A stretch of DNA of 64,000 bases from Pyropia yezoensis (taxonomy: Eukaryota > Rhodophyta > Bangiophyceae > Bangiales > Bangiaceae). The notes under the pieces were generated by a model. It did not search any database, was not told the origin of the DNA, and saw only the letters and a program-made list of their open reading frames with translations. How positions within the stretch are numbered: position 1 is the first letter of the stretch; each line of letters begins with the position of its first letter. Shown here piece after piece: positions 51,617 through 63,508 of the stretch. The position numbers and the translations under genes were made by a program. Location of the stretch: positions 10,530,375-10,594,374 of the forward strand of contig CM020619.1 of assembly GCA_009829735.1 (NCBI GenBank), in the 5' to 3' direction.

Positions 51617-51791
51617 GAGGTGCAGGGTCTCGGTGCGTGCTGTCCTTTCCTGCTTCTTGTGTTCGTTGGCTGCAACCGTTTGCGTCGCATGTGCTTTCTA
51701 TTTCTCCCTTTGCTCGTGCCATGACAACTTTCAATCGGTGTCCTGTGAGGAGGGTGCGTGCATGTTGGTAATGTGGAGTTTCGTGTATTTT

Positions 51792-52098
51792 TCAGAGGTG
51801 GCGTTGACACACGCAGACGACCCTCGAGGGGCGCTCGGACAAGCACCAGTCGGCCACCCGTGACGGCACGTCGGCTTGCGGGTGCAGTTGGTACCAGGTC
51901 ACCAGCTTGGGGGGAAAGGTGGGAGTGGCGCCCGCCAGTGGGTGGCTGCTCAACAGCGTCGCCGCCCACCCGGCGGGCAGGTCAGAGGGGGACAGGGCGA
52001 GCCCGCGCGAGAGGGCTGCGGCGGCTGCGGCGGCAGCAGCCACCGCCAGGACCCCGACTATCTGCGTCAGCACCGACCAGGCGGCGATGCTGGCGTCG

Positions 52099-52131
<33 letters not shown>

Positions 52132-53570
52132 CCGTCGCCACCAGTGGCAGCGTCGACCTCGGCAGCGTTCAGGGCGTCGGGGTGCCGGACACCACCACCA
52201 CCGACGCCACCGTCGACGCTGTCCGTGTCGTCTTCTTCCAGGTGCAGCAGGTCCTGGTCGGCGGCGGCTGCGGCGGCGTCGCCGGCCGCTGCCGCCGCAG
52301 CCGCCGCGGACGGACCGTCCCCCCCCCCCCCCCCCCCCCCCCGCGGCAACGCCCAGGCCGAGGTTCGTGTCAAACACCTTTCGCACCTGCTCCGCCCGCG
52401 TGTCGGCCGACCAGCGGGCGACGGCGCGAGAAGCCTCAGCGCGCACCGCCGACAGCTCAACCGCGGCGGCGGCGGCGGCGGGGCCCACCGCGACGTCAAC
52501 TGCCTCTGGGGCGGGCACCCGCCGTCGTCGCGGTCACAGCGGCGGCCACGTCGGCTGGCGGCGGCGGCACCGCCGCCGTGCCACCGCGCGCCGTGCCCTT
52601 GCCGCCGCCGCCGCCGCGGCTGCCATCGGGGAGGCGGGCGCCGAGGTCGGCCACCAGCCGCAGGGCGGCCCGCTGCGCGCGCGAACGGAAGTTGCTGTCC
52701 TCCCCCGCCGCCCACAGCACCTTGGCGCCTGCCAGCAGGATGGCCGCCGCGTCCGCGTCGACGACGGGCGCAGCAGCCCCACGGGGGCTCCCCCCCTCCC
52801 CCCCCTTCCTCTCCCCCCCCCCGGCCGCCGCCACTGCGCGCACCACCCGGCCGGCGTGCGCCAAGCCCGCGCCAGCAGGGGCGGTGGCCATCAGGTGCGC
52901 CGCCGCGTCGGCGCCCAGCCGGCGGTGTCGGTCGCCCAGCCGCAGCACTCCCGCCAGGCGGTAGCGCAGCGCCACCGCCGCAGCGCAGCGGCGGTGGCGG
53001 TCAGATCGGACCGCACGGCCCGGCCGGCGGGCAACAGCGTCCGCGCCTCGACGCGCCACCGCGCCTCGGCGGCCGCAAGCGCCGCCGCCGCCGCCGCCGC
53101 CGACGCCGATGCGGCGGTGCGGTGGGCGCCGCGTCAGGGTGCTCCCCCCTCCCCACGCCACCCCGCCGCCACCGCCACTGCGACCGTCGCCTGCCCTAGC
53201 TGCAACACCCCCGCCGCGGCGGCCTCGACGTCGCCCAGCAGTCGCAGCCGCCCCGCCGCCGCGTACACGGCCGCGGCCGACCCACCCGGCCCGCCGCGGC
53301 CCACCGCCACCAGCTCCTCTTCGCGGGCAGCGCCAAGCGCGGCGCCCGCCGCGGCCGCGTCGCCAGCCGCCAGCGACCGCAGGATGGTGTGGAGGTGCCG
53401 GTGGAGGCGGCCACCTACGGTCGTGGCGGCGGCGGCGGCGGCACCAGCCGCGGCAGTGGCGGCGGTGGCGGAAGCAGTGCTACCGCCGCCGCCGCCACCG
53501 CCGCTGCTGCCACCGCCGCCACTGCCCCCCCCCGACGCCCGCGCAAAGGCAGCCAGGCGTTCTGCCGCCG
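51792..53570 (-). CDS. Unrecognised Ala-rich helical protein, exon/frame structure unresolved
   Basis: Protein-like segments occur in order on the minus strand but in more than one frame: ERLAAFARAS near 53550; LHRHLHTILRSLAAGDAAAAG and VYAAAGRLRLLGDVEAAAAG (53390-53180); EARWRVEARTLLPAGRAVRSD (53070-53010); RYRLAGVLRLGDRHRRLGAD and ILLAGAKVLWAAGEDSNFRS (52970-52670); ELSAVRAEASRAVARWSADT (52460-52400); a possible membrane helix AAWSVLTQIVGVLAVAAAA near 52080-52020; and a C-terminus FPPKLVTWYQLHPQ...CVCQRHL ending at 51792. At 52320-52342 a 23-C run breaks the frame; in the copy after the gap (60294-60314) the corresponding tract keeps it open, so here the break is probably a homopolymer error. 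Other frame changes are shared by both copies and may be introns. The helical repeats look TPR-like but no family is assigned. Confidence 0.5.
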
Positions 53571-54503
53571 GTTATGGAGAACGCCCGGCCACCGGCAACC
53601 CCCCCCCCCCCCCCCCACCCCCCCCGATGACGCCGCTGGCGCCCAGCGCAACGCGCCGACGGACCGCAGAGCTGCCCTCGCCCCTGTCGGCGCGGCGATC
53701 ACCCGCGGCGCGCGCACACCGCGGCATCTGATCAATCGACATAGATGGCAACTGCACCAGGCGAGTGAATGTGGAGAAAAAGACAAGAGTGCACCCGGGT
53801 CAGTATCGGATTCAGCGTCTGCGACACGACCGGGAGCCTCACGGGTCGTGCAAAAGACTCTCCCAACTACGTCTGACGCATCAAGTCCGTCCCGCATGAC
53901 AGCTGAGAGGACCAGGGTGATGACCGACGCACATCTACGAGAAGACCAGTCACCCGACCATCCAACGTACCGTTCTCGCCCCCACGTCGTCACCATGTGA
54001 CGTACTGCATCAAAAGCCACGGTGCTCACAGGGTGCTGCGTCGTGGTATGGGAACGACGGCTGTGACGACGTCCATGATGCTGACGACGGTAGTCGAACG
54101 GCGGGCGACGACGGCCCCACATCTCGCGGGGTCTGCCTCGGCTGTGATCACGAATTTCGGGGCAGAAAATGGGAGCAGGTCGCTTACTGTAATGTCGGCT
54201 TGGTGCCGGCCGATCGATTCAGTGTCGACTGACGAATGCATGGATTCGAGCACTTTTTGGAAAGAAGTCCGAAGCGGCCGGCAATCCGGGAACGTCTGCA
54301 AAGATTGGCGACCGCCCAGGGACAGACCGCCAGGAGGGAGTTCCTTCCCTCACAACTTACTGCCATCGGACCGCACGACCAATGGCGCCCGTGCAGCAAA
54401 GATCTCTACAGTGCGGTGCGTGTCGCGTCACGCACGGTTTTAGTGGATGCCCTGGTGGATGCACTGCATCTGCTTTGCTTTGCGCTCCGTCACGGCTGCT
54501 GCG
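53571..54503. other. Intergenic, nothing recognised
   Basis: Contains a C-run at 53599-53629 and otherwise mixed sequence. Searched for an inverted repeat that could be the left end of the downstream transposon; none convincing was found. Confidence 0.5.
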
Positions 54504-55538
54504 ATGTTCTCTGAGCAGGAGAGACTGCACGCACTCGGATTGTATTCCGAAAAATACAACCAGGAGGAGGTGGCAGACATCATCGGCTGCTCGCCCCGGT
54601 CTCTGCGCCGCTGGGTTGGCCGGTGGGAGGACGCGGGGACAGTGTGGCAGAGTGAGGAGCGTGAGAACGCGCACTTTGACGCCGCCATCTTCTCGTCTCC
54701 GCTCGCTGCTGCTGTGAAGCACCTCGTAGAGGCAGAACCGGCTGCGTTCCTGAAGGACCACGTCAAGCTTCTGAAGGAGCTGAGAAGCATGTCTGACGAG
54801 TACGCCGACGTCCACGCCAGCGCCGCCACTGTCTACCGTGTGCTACGCTACCATGGCTATACGCGGAAGAAGATTGAGAGGCTGTTCCATGAGCGCAACC
54901 TGAACAACCAGCGGCAGTTCGCGCAGACCATGAGCCAGATTCCAATGCGGTGCATCGTCAGTATCGACGAGACGCATAAATCGGGTGAGGACTCGTACAG
55001 GAAGTACGGCAGGTCGCAGCGCAACAGCTCGTGCGTGCTGCTCGACCGAGACCCACGTACCATTCCGAGGACGAGCACGATGATGGCGGTCAGCGCCAGC
55101 TCGGGTGTTCTATGGATGCAGACGGTGGTGTTGGGGCCTGCTCAAAACTCGGATGACTGGCGGCTGTTCCTGGAAGACCTGATGCAAGTGGAGGCGATAG
55201 GGAAGTACCAGCCCAACCTGCCGTGGGACCTGCAGCCGGCCAACAGCGTGCTGTTGTTCGATAACGCTGGCATCCATGACCAGCAAGGGGACGACTTCCT
55301 GCAGGAGAATGGCGTGTACTACATCAGGCTCCCCGCCTACTCCCCCAACCTTCAACCTATCGAGGGGGTGTTCAATGAATTGAAGAGGCACATCCGCGAC
55401 CTTGTGTACTTTGACAGTCGGTATCAGGACAAGCCTCGACGGTTGCTGGCCGACGCGGCGATGATGCTGACACACGCGCAAATCATGGGACAGTTCGTGC
55501 GAGTGCAGATGAACATGGATGCTTTGTTGCTGCAGTAG
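54504..55538 (+). CDS. IS630/Tc1-mariner superfamily transposase
   Basis: 344 residues from the ATG at 54504 (MFSEQERLHALGLY). Residues about 1-45 are a helix-turn-helix (YNQEEVADIIGCSPRSLRRWVGRW) and 100-125 a second one (SAATVYRVLRYHGYTRKKIER). The DDE_3 nuclease has D155 in VSIDETHKSGED, D253 in VLLFDNAGIHD and E287 in YSPNLQPIEGVFNELK. Thirty-three residues separate the last two acids (DD33E by my count), one short of the DD34E of typical Tc1 elements. The frame is complete, so it is probably functional. TIRs were not found in 53.6-54.5 or 55.54-56.8 kb, so the element borders are open. The copy at 62474-63508 encodes the same protein. Confidence 0.94.
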   Translation: MFSEQERLHALGLYSEKYNQEEVADIIGCSPRSLRRWVGRWEDAGTVWQSEERENAHFDAAIFSSPLAAAVKHLVEAEPAAFLKDHVKLLKELRSMSDEYADVHASAATVYRVLRYHGYTRKKIERLFHERNLNNQRQFAQTMSQIPMRCIVSIDETHKSGEDSYRKYGRSQRNSSCVLLDRDPRTIPRTSTMMAVSASSGVLWMQTVVLGPAQNSDDWRLFLEDLMQVEAIGKYQPNLPWDLQPANSVLLFDNAGIHDQQGDDFLQENGVYYIRLPAYSPNLQPIEGVFNELKRHIRDLVYFDSRYQDKPRRLLADAAMMLTHAQIMGQFVRVQMNMDALLLQ

Positions 55539-55641
55539 ACAGCCGCAGAACGGCTGTTGCACACATAGAGATAAAAAAAGAGATCTGGCGTCACTGGCAA
55601 GACGGCGATGACCGCGCATGCATTCCATTCTCCCTGTGCCT

Positions 55642-56808
55642 GTAGTGGCGGGCGCCTGCTGTTGGGCGCCCTCCCTCCCCAGCCACTGCGCACGCTTAGA
55701 CCACCGCGCAAATTCTAACACACACCCTCGCCGCGTGCAAAAGCACATCACATGCGAAGTCCGCGACGTGTACGTCACCGACGCAGGCTCCGACGTCTTC
55801 GCGCCCACACCTTCATGCCGACGCAGTGCATTGACGGCTACACTTGTGACCTGGGCTCGAGGCGCAGTACCAGGAGTAAGACCGCCGGGTGTACGATCAT
55901 AACAGGCAGCGGGAGTGGCAACGACCTCGAAGGCAGGAGCAGCTGCGGGCACAGCAGACACAGCAGCCCCAGAGACTTGCACACAAGCAGCAGCAGGAGT
56001 GGGACCGCCGGGTGTCCCATCACAAAACGCGGCGGGTGCGGCCACGACCTCAAAGGCAGAAGCAGCTGCGGGCACGGCAGACACAGCAACCCCAGAGACT
56101 TGCAGACAAGCAGCAGCAGGACCACCGCCGCTCACCGGCTGCATCGGTTGGGAGAAATCCCCAACACGGCGTACATTCACGCCAGGGCCGAGACCACCAT
56201 AGGCAAGGGAGTGGTCGGGCGTCTGGCCGTACATGGGCGTCGCTCCAACACGACCTCCGCTTGGAACGGGTGCTGTGACAGGTGCACGTGCAGCGCGACC
56301 GCCACACAGGTTGGAGTTTAACCGCTGCACAGGGAGGGCAGCAACCGGTAGACTCCCTGTCGCAACTGGAGACCCACCAACTCACCGAAGACCACAGGCC
56401 GCCCGAAACACCCGCGCCAGCAGGCTGCATCACAGCTGCTGGGCCAGCCGAGGGCGGTGCACGTACACTCGTGTCATCCGCGGCAGCACCGCCCGCAATC
56501 GCATCTTCTCCGACCGGCTCAGTAGATGTGTGAGTTCCGCCACGTCTACCGGTGGATGACTCTGCGTTGACGTCGACAGGGTCGGCATCGTTGACAGCAG
56601 GACGCCCACGAGGCGGCGGCCGAACGCGAATAACAGGTGGGAGTGACTGTGTATCGGCGTGACGCTCTGCAGCTGCCGCTGCCTGTGCATGGACTTTTAC
56701 AATGCCACCCGCCACGCACGGCAGGTACATCTCCTCATCATCGGCGGAAACTTGTTGCACAAGACTCCGCAATGTGAGCTGCGGAGTACTGCCCGCATGA
56801 CATGACAT
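55642..56808 (-). CDS. Hypothetical protein, two exons placed, 3' end unresolved
   Basis: Exon 1 (56808-56386) starts ATG TCA TGT CAT and encodes LTLRSLVQQVSADDEEMYLP, VAGGIVKVHAQAAAAAERHA and a Pro/Ala/Asp-rich stretch. A perfect GTGAGT donor follows TCTTCG, and GTGCAG 51 bp on is the acceptor; exon 2 (from 56334) continues in phase 0 as RLNSNLCGGRAARAPVTAP, then MYGQTPDHSLAYGGLGPG. Two 41-residue repeats (123 bp) follow, with AAACLQVSGVAVSAVPAAAS and GTPGGPTP. The frame then runs into sequence antisense to the transposase gene, so the true end, given here as about 55642, is a guess; another intron is likely. It converges on the transposase and might be a second gene of that transposon. No family recognised. 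The start could lie further upstream in the gap. Confidence 0.5.
55972..56217. repeat. 123-bp coding tandem duplication
   Basis: GAGACTTGCA marks the units at 55972 and 56095, 123 bp apart. Each encodes one 41-residue repeat of the minus-strand protein. Confidence 0.85.
56335..56385 (-). other. 51-bp intron
   Basis: On the minus strand: TCTTCG|GTGAGT ... GTGCAG|CGGTTA. Exon 1 from the ATG to the donor is exactly 141 codons and exon 2 resumes in phase 0. Confidence 0.7.
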
Positions 56809-56822
56809 ACCCGCGCAAGCCC

Positions 56823-57322
56823 NNNNNNNNNNNNNNNNNNNNNNNNNNNNNNNNNNNNNNNNNNNNNNNNNNNNNNNNNNNNNNNNNNNNNNNNNNNNNN
56901 NNNNNNNNNNNNNNNNNNNNNNNNNNNNNNNNNNNNNNNNNNNNNNNNNNNNNNNNNNNNNNNNNNNNNNNNNNNNNNNNNNNNNNNNNNNNNNNNNNNN
57001 NNNNNNNNNNNNNNNNNNNNNNNNNNNNNNNNNNNNNNNNNNNNNNNNNNNNNNNNNNNNNNNNNNNNNNNNNNNNNNNNNNNNNNNNNNNNNNNNNNNN
57101 NNNNNNNNNNNNNNNNNNNNNNNNNNNNNNNNNNNNNNNNNNNNNNNNNNNNNNNNNNNNNNNNNNNNNNNNNNNNNNNNNNNNNNNNNNNNNNNNNNNN
57201 NNNNNNNNNNNNNNNNNNNNNNNNNNNNNNNNNNNNNNNNNNNNNNNNNNNNNNNNNNNNNNNNNNNNNNNNNNNNNNNNNNNNNNNNNNNNNNNNNNNN
57301 NNNNNNNNNNNNNNNNNNNNNN
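56823..57322. other. Assembly gap, 500 N
   Basis: Exactly 500 ambiguous bases, a conventional placeholder for a gap of unknown size. Confidence 1.
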
Positions 57323-59589
57323 GGCGGTGCTCATGCTGTGCGCGATGGAGGTGCAGGCGGCAGCCCTTCGCATGGCGGTCACGCTCGTGGCGGTGGCAAC
57401 GGAGGCGACGGCTATCCCCGTGGCGGCGGTGATGGCGCCGGTGCTCATGGTGGGCGCGATGGAGGTGCAGGCGGCCGCTATCCGCGTGGCGATCACGCTC
57501 GTGGCGGTGGCAACGGAGGCGACGGCTATCCCCGTGGCGACGGTGATGGCCGCGGTGCTCATGATTGGCGTGATGGAGGTGCAGGTGGCGGCTACGGCGC
57601 AGGCGCGGGTGCAGCCGGCGGAGGTTCCCGTCCTGCCGCCGGCCGCGCTGGGGATGCGTTTAGCGGCCGTGCTGGCGGCGCCGGGGGACGGCTACGGTGG
57701 AGGCCCCAGCGGTGCGGGCGGCGCTTACGGGCGGCTGGCACTGCCGGTGGTGCCTATGCGAGTGGTGGAGGCCGCGCTCACGGCGGATGTGCTCGTGGCG
57801 GCGGCGGTGCAGTCCGCGGCTATCCCCGTGGCGATGGTGGAGGCGGTGATTTCCATGCCGGTGACTCTGCCCATGGTGTGGGTGAACATGCGCGTTGGGC
57901 CACCGGCGGTGTCTATGGTGGCGGTGGTGTCGGCGCCAGCGCGACATACGAGGGTTGTGGCGTCGCTGCGGGGGGGGCGTACGGCGAACGCGGCGGTGGC
58001 GGTGGTGCTGGCGGTGCACGTGAAGCCGCCCGCGGCGGTGCTGGTGCCGGCCACCCGAGTGGGCGGCGCCGGCGCCGGTCGTGACGGCAGACGGCATCAC
58101 TGTGTCGATGCTGCATATACCCACCGTCCCGGTGGCCCGATTGTTGGCGGTGGTCCGAGTAATGCCGGGGTCCGAGTGGTTCCGGCTGTCCCGGCGGTGC
58201 TGACGGTGTTGACGGCACCCCCTGTGGGCAAGGTGGCGAACACCTCTGGACAGGTCAGGTAGCCGGGGGCTTTGGCTGGCGATGACGGTGACTATGATGC
58301 GGACGGCGGCTACCACTATGATGTCGCCGGGCGGTGCCGGACCGCGAGCTGATCTTGAGCCTGCCATAGGTTTTCCGCCCTGCGTCAAGAGTGTAGCGAA
58401 CTCCACCTTCCTCATTGCACTGCCTGCCGCAAGTACCTTAGTTCTCGGGCGCCAATGGAGCAGCATCTGGCTGGGCAGCCGCACAAGAAGCGGATGGCGT
58501 TGATGCGGTACCAGGAGGCGGCACCCCTGCGCATTTGCGCGAGATGAACTTCGAGCGATGGTGGTGCTCTGCGTGTAACAGCGCCGTCGACTCACCGGTG
58601 GCCATGCTTCGGCATTGCACTGGGCGCGCTCACGAACAATCCCTACTGCTGCTGCAGCGGATGAACGACAAGGCGTCGCTGATGAACCTGGCAGCGACTG
58701 TGAGGCGGGCGCAGGACGAGTTTACGCGGGACGGCGGCGACATGTTGGAGTTTATCGGTTTGCCAGACATGCACATGGTGCACTCTGCAGCGGCCGCTGC
58801 GCCGGCGGAGCCTGCGCCGCCTGTACCTTCACCGGCCGAGCCGCCTGGGCCGCATGTGCCGACTGTCCCGGCGGCGCCGCCAGTGGCGCGATCGACCGCA
58901 GCACCGGCGCGGCCGCATGCTGCTCGCGCTGTAACCGGTGCTGACGAAGTGTCTGGGGCACGTGCTGGTGGTCGCGTCGCGGGGACGTCGGGGACCCCGA
59001 CACTTGGCTCACTCCGACTACTGCGCGCGGCGAGGGGCGCGACCCCAACAACCACCGCAGCCGCAAGCGCATCCGGAGCCGCAGCCGAAGCGGTCGTGCG
59101 TCAAGCCGTCGCAGCCGCGGCACCTCTTCGCGCAGCTCCCGGTCGCGCAGTTGCAGCCCTCGGAGAAGTCGCCGCAGGTCGCGCAGTCGCAACGCACGTG
59201 ACTACCGTCGTCGTGCTTGGAGCCCCTCTTCCAGCAGCAGCAGCACCAGTGGCAGCAGCAGCGGCCGTATCGATTTCACTGGGCGGGGGGGGCGGCGTCG
59301 CAGCAGAAGTTACAGCCGCAGCCCGCGCCGTCGGTCCAGTCAGGCGGGAGCCCGCGCTGGCAACGGGCATGGAGGTCGTCACGGCGGTGTTGGCAACGGC
59401 AGCGGCCGTCGTCAATACGAGGCTAAGGAGCCGGTGCGCAAGTCCACGAAGGGCAAGGGGCCCATGGTCGACCCCAATCGTCTTGCTATTCGTCTGCCTG
59501 GGGGTGCGCTTGTCCGTTTGACATGTCGTCATTGTCAGCGAGTTTTCCGTTCAAACAGTACTTTTCAACGGCACTACTGCGACGACTAG
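57323..59589 (+). pseudogene. Copy of the RGG/zinc-finger/RS gene, 5'-truncated and frameshifted
   Basis: Matches 49352-51616, starting within the third 114-bp repeat because of the gap. At least seven one-base indels (near 57685, 57730, 58061, 58170, 58275, 58330, 58415) throw it out of frame before the first zinc finger. The RS domain and last finger (to the stop at 59589) are intact at DNA level. Most likely sequencing error in an overlapping contig rather than a true pseudogene. Confidence 0.8.
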
Positions 59590-59764
59590 GAGGTGCAGGG
59601 TCTCGGTGCGTGCTGTCCTTTCCTGCTTCTTGTGTTCGTTGGCTGCAACCGTTTGCGTCGCATGTGCTTTCTATTTCTCCCTTTGCTCGTGCCATGACAA
59701 CTTTCAATCGGTGTCCTGTGAGGAGGGTGCGTGCATGTTGGTAATGTGGAGTTTCGTGTATTTT

Positions 59765-60071
59765 TCAGAGGTGGCGTTGACACACGCAGACGACCCTCGA
59801 GGGGCGCTCGGACAAGCACCAGTCGGCCACCCGTGACGGCACGTCGGCTTGCGGGTGCAGTTGGTACCAGGTCACCAGCTTGGGGGGAAAGGTGGGAGTG
59901 GCGCCCGCCAGTGGGTGGCTGCTCAACAGCGTCGCCGCCCACCCGGCGGGCAGGTCAGAGGGGGACAGGGCGAGCCCGCGCGAGAGGGCTGCGGCGGCTG
60001 CGGCGGCAGCAGCCACCGCCAGGACCCCGACTATCTGCGTCAGCACCGACCAGGCGGCGATGCTGGCGTCG

Positions 60072-60104
<33 letters not shown>

Positions 60105-61540
60105 CCGTCGCCACCAGTGGCAGCGTCGACCTCGGCAGCGTTCAGGGCGTCGGGGTGCCGGACACCACCACCACCGACGCCACCGTCGACGCTGTCCGTG
60201 TCGTCTTCTTCCAGGTGCAGCAGGTCCTGGTCGGCGGCGGCTGCGGCGGCGTCGCCGGCCGCTGCCGCCGCAGCCGCCGCGGACGGACCGTCCCCCCCCC
60301 CCCCCCCACCCCCCGCGGCAACGCCCAGGCCGAGGTTCGTGTCAAACACCTTTCGCACCTGCTCCGCCCGCGTGTCGGCCGACCAGCGGGCGACGGCGCG
60401 AGAAGCCTCAGCGCGCACCGCCGACAGCTCAACCGCGGCGGCGGCGGCGGCGGGGCCCACCGCGACGTCAACTGCCTCTGGGGCGGGCACCCGCCGTCGT
60501 CGCGGTCACAGCGGCGGCCACGTCGGCTGGCGGCGGCGGCACCGCCGCCGTGCCACCGCGCGCCGTGCCCTTGCCGCCGCCGCCGCCGCGGCTGCCATCG
60601 GGGAGGCGGGCGCCGAGGTCGGCCACCAGCCGCAGGGCGGCCCGCTGCGCGCGCGAACGGAAGTTGCTGTCCTCCCCCGCCGCCCACAGCACCTTGGCGC
60701 CTGCCAGCAGGATGGCCGCCGCGTCCGCGTCGACGACGGGCGCAGCAGCCCCACGGGGGCTCCCCCCCTCCCCCCCCTTCCTCTCCCCCCCCCGGCCGCC
60801 GCCACTGCGCGCACCACCCGGCCGGCGTGCGCCAAGCCCGCGCCAGCAGGGGCGGTGGCCATCAGGTGCGCCGCCGCGTCGGCGCCCAGCCGGCGGTGTC
60901 GGTCGCCCAGCCGCAGCACTCCCGCCAGGCGGTAGCGCAGCGCCACCGCCGCAGCGCAGCGGCGGTGGCGGTCAGATCGGACCGCACGGCCCGGCCGGCG
61001 GGCAACAGCGTCCGCGCCTCGACGCGCCACCGCGCCTCGGCGGCCGCAAGCGCCGCCGCCGCCGCCGCCGCCGACGCCGATGCGGCGGTGCGGTGGGCGC
61101 CGCGTCAGGGTGCTCCCCCCTCCCCACGCCACCCCGCCGCCACCGCCACTGCGACCGTCGCCTGCCCTAGCTGCAACACCCCCGCCGCGGCGGCCTCGAC
61201 GTCGCCCAGCAGTCGCAGCCGCCCCGCCGCCGCGTACACGGCCGCGGCCGACCCACCCGGCCCGCCGCGGCCCACCGCCACCAGCTCCTCTTCGCGGGCA
61301 GCGCCAAGCGCGGCGCCCGCCGCGGCCGCGTCGCCAGCCGCCAGCGACCGCAGGATGGTGTGGAGGTGCCGGTGGAGGCGGCCACCTACGGTCGTGGCGG
61401 CGGCGGCGGCGGCACCAGCCGCGGCAGTGGCGGCGGTGGCGGAAGCAGTGCTACCGCCGCCGCCGCCACCGCCGCTGCTGCCACCGCCGCCACTGCCCCC
61501 CCCCGACGCCCGCGCAAAGGCAGCCAGGCGTTCTGCCGCC
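59765..61540 (-). CDS. Copy of the unrecognised helical protein gene
   Basis: Corresponds to 51792-53570. Here the tract at 60294-60314 is C with one A, and the frame stays open from ELSAVRAEASRAVARW through LLHLEEDDTDSVDGG and the putative membrane helix to CVCQRHL (241 codons), so this copy gives the better C-terminal reading. Frame changes further upstream are the same as in the first copy. Confidence 0.5.
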
Positions 61541-62473
61541 GGTTATGGAGAACGCCCGGCCACCGGCAACCCCCCCCCCCCCCCCCACCCCCCCCGATGA
61601 CGCCGCTGGCGCCCAGCGCAACGCGCCGACGGACCGCAGAGCTGCCCTCGCCCCTGTCGGCGCGGCGATCACCCGCGGCGCGCGCACACCGCGGCATCTG
61701 ATCAATCGACATAGATGGCAACTGCACCAGGCGAGTGAATGTGGAGAAAAAGACAAGAGTGCACCCGGGTCAGTATCGGATTCAGCGTCTGCGACACGAC
61801 CGGGAGCCTCACGGGTCGTGCAAAAGACTCTCCCAACTACGTCTGACGCATCAAGTCCGTCCCGCATGACAGCTGAGAGGACCAGGGTGATGACCGACGC
61901 ACATCTACGAGAAGACCAGTCACCCGACCATCCAACGTACCGTTCTCGCCCCCACGTCGTCACCATGTGACGTACTGCATCAAAAGCCACGGTGCTCACA
62001 GGGTGCTGCGTCGTGGTATGGGAACGACGGCTGTGACGACGTCCATGATGCTGACGACGGTAGTCGAACGGCGGGCGACGACGGCCCCACATCTCGCGGG
62101 GTCTGCCTCGGCTGTGATCACGAATTTCGGGGCAGAAAATGGGAGCAGGTCGCTTACTGTAATGTCGGCTTGGTGCCGGCCGATCGATTCAGTGTCGACT
62201 GACGAATGCATGGATTCGAGCACTTTTTGGAAAGAAGTCCGAAGCGGCCGGCAATCCGGGAACGTCTGCAAAGATTGGCGACCGCCCAGGGACAGACCGC
62301 CAGGAGGGAGTTCCTTCCCTCACAACTTACTGCCATCGGACCGCACGACCAATGGCGCCCGTGCAGCAAAGATCTCTACAGTGCGGTGCGTGTCGCGTCA
62401 CGCACGGTTTTAGTGGATGCCCTGGTGGATGCACTGCATCTGCTTTGCTTTGCGCTCCGTCACGGCTGCTGCG

Positions 62474-63508
62474 ATGTTCTCTGAGCAGGAGAGACTGCAC
62501 GCACTCGGATTGTATTCCGAAAAATACAACCAGGAGGAGGTGGCAGACATCATCGGCTGCTCGCCCCGGTCTCTGCGCCGCTGGGTTGGCCGGTGGGAGG
62601 ACGCGGGGACAGTGTGGCAGAGTGAGGAGCGTGAGAACGCGCACTTTGACGCCGCCATCTTCTCGTCTCCGCTCGCTGCTGCTGTGAAGCACCTCGTAGA
62701 GGCAGAACCGGCTGCGTTCCTGAAGGACCACGTCAAGCTTCTGAAGGAGCTGAGAAGCATGTCTGACGAGTACGCCGACGTCCACGCCAGCGCCGCCACT
62801 GTCTACCGTGTGCTACGCTACCATGGCTATACGCGGAAGAAGATTGAGAGGCTGTTCCATGAGCGCAACCTGAACAACCAGCGGCAGTTCGCGCAGACCA
62901 TGAGCCAGATTCCAATGCGGTGCATCGTCAGTATCGACGAGACGCATAAATCGGGTGAGGACTCGTACAGGAAGTACGGCAGGTCGCAGCGCAACAGCTC
63001 GTGCGTGCTGCTCGACCGAGACCCACGTACCATTCCGAGGACGAGCACGATGATGGCGGTCAGCGCCAGCTCGGGTGTTCTATGGATGCAGACGGTGGTG
63101 TTGGGGCCTGCTCAAAACTCGGATGACTGGCGGCTGTTCCTGGAAGACCTGATGCAAGTGGAGGCGATAGGGAAGTACCAGCCCAACCTGCCGTGGGACC
63201 TGCAGCCGGCCAACAGCGTGCTGTTGTTCGATAACGCTGGCATCCATGACCAGCAAGGGGACGACTTCCTGCAGGAGAATGGCGTGTACTACATCAGGCT
63301 CCCCGCCTACTCCCCCAACCTTCAACCTATCGAGGGGGTGTTCAATGAATTGAAGAGGCACATCCGCGACCTTGTGTACTTTGACAGTCGGTATCAGGAC
63401 AAGCCTCGACGGTTGCTGGCCGACGCGGCGATGATGCTGACACACGCGCAAATCATGGGACAGTTCGTGCGAGTGCAGATGAACATGGATGCTTTGTTGC
63501 TGCAGTAG
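62474..63508 (+). CDS. IS630/Tc1-mariner transposase, second copy
   Basis: Offset 7970 from the gene at 54504-55538 and identical to it at protein level: same DDE residues D155, D253, E287 and same stop context. Identity of a complete 344-residue protein fits an assembly overlap; a genuine second insertion would not also carry the same flanking genes. Confidence 0.93.
   Translation: MFSEQERLHALGLYSEKYNQEEVADIIGCSPRSLRRWVGRWEDAGTVWQSEERENAHFDAAIFSSPLAAAVKHLVEAEPAAFLKDHVKLLKELRSMSDEYADVHASAATVYRVLRYHGYTRKKIERLFHERNLNNQRQFAQTMSQIPMRCIVSIDETHKSGEDSYRKYGRSQRNSSCVLLDRDPRTIPRTSTMMAVSASSGVLWMQTVVLGPAQNSDDWRLFLEDLMQVEAIGKYQPNLPWDLQPANSVLLFDNAGIHDQQGDDFLQENGVYYIRLPAYSPNLQPIEGVFNELKRHIRDLVYFDSRYQDKPRRLLADAAMMLTHAQIMGQFVRVQMNMDALLLQ

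Noticed and set aside
53600-56800. Search for TIRs around the IS630/Tc1 transposase
   Set aside because: No inverted pair longer than chance and flanked by TA was found, so no element borders are claimed.
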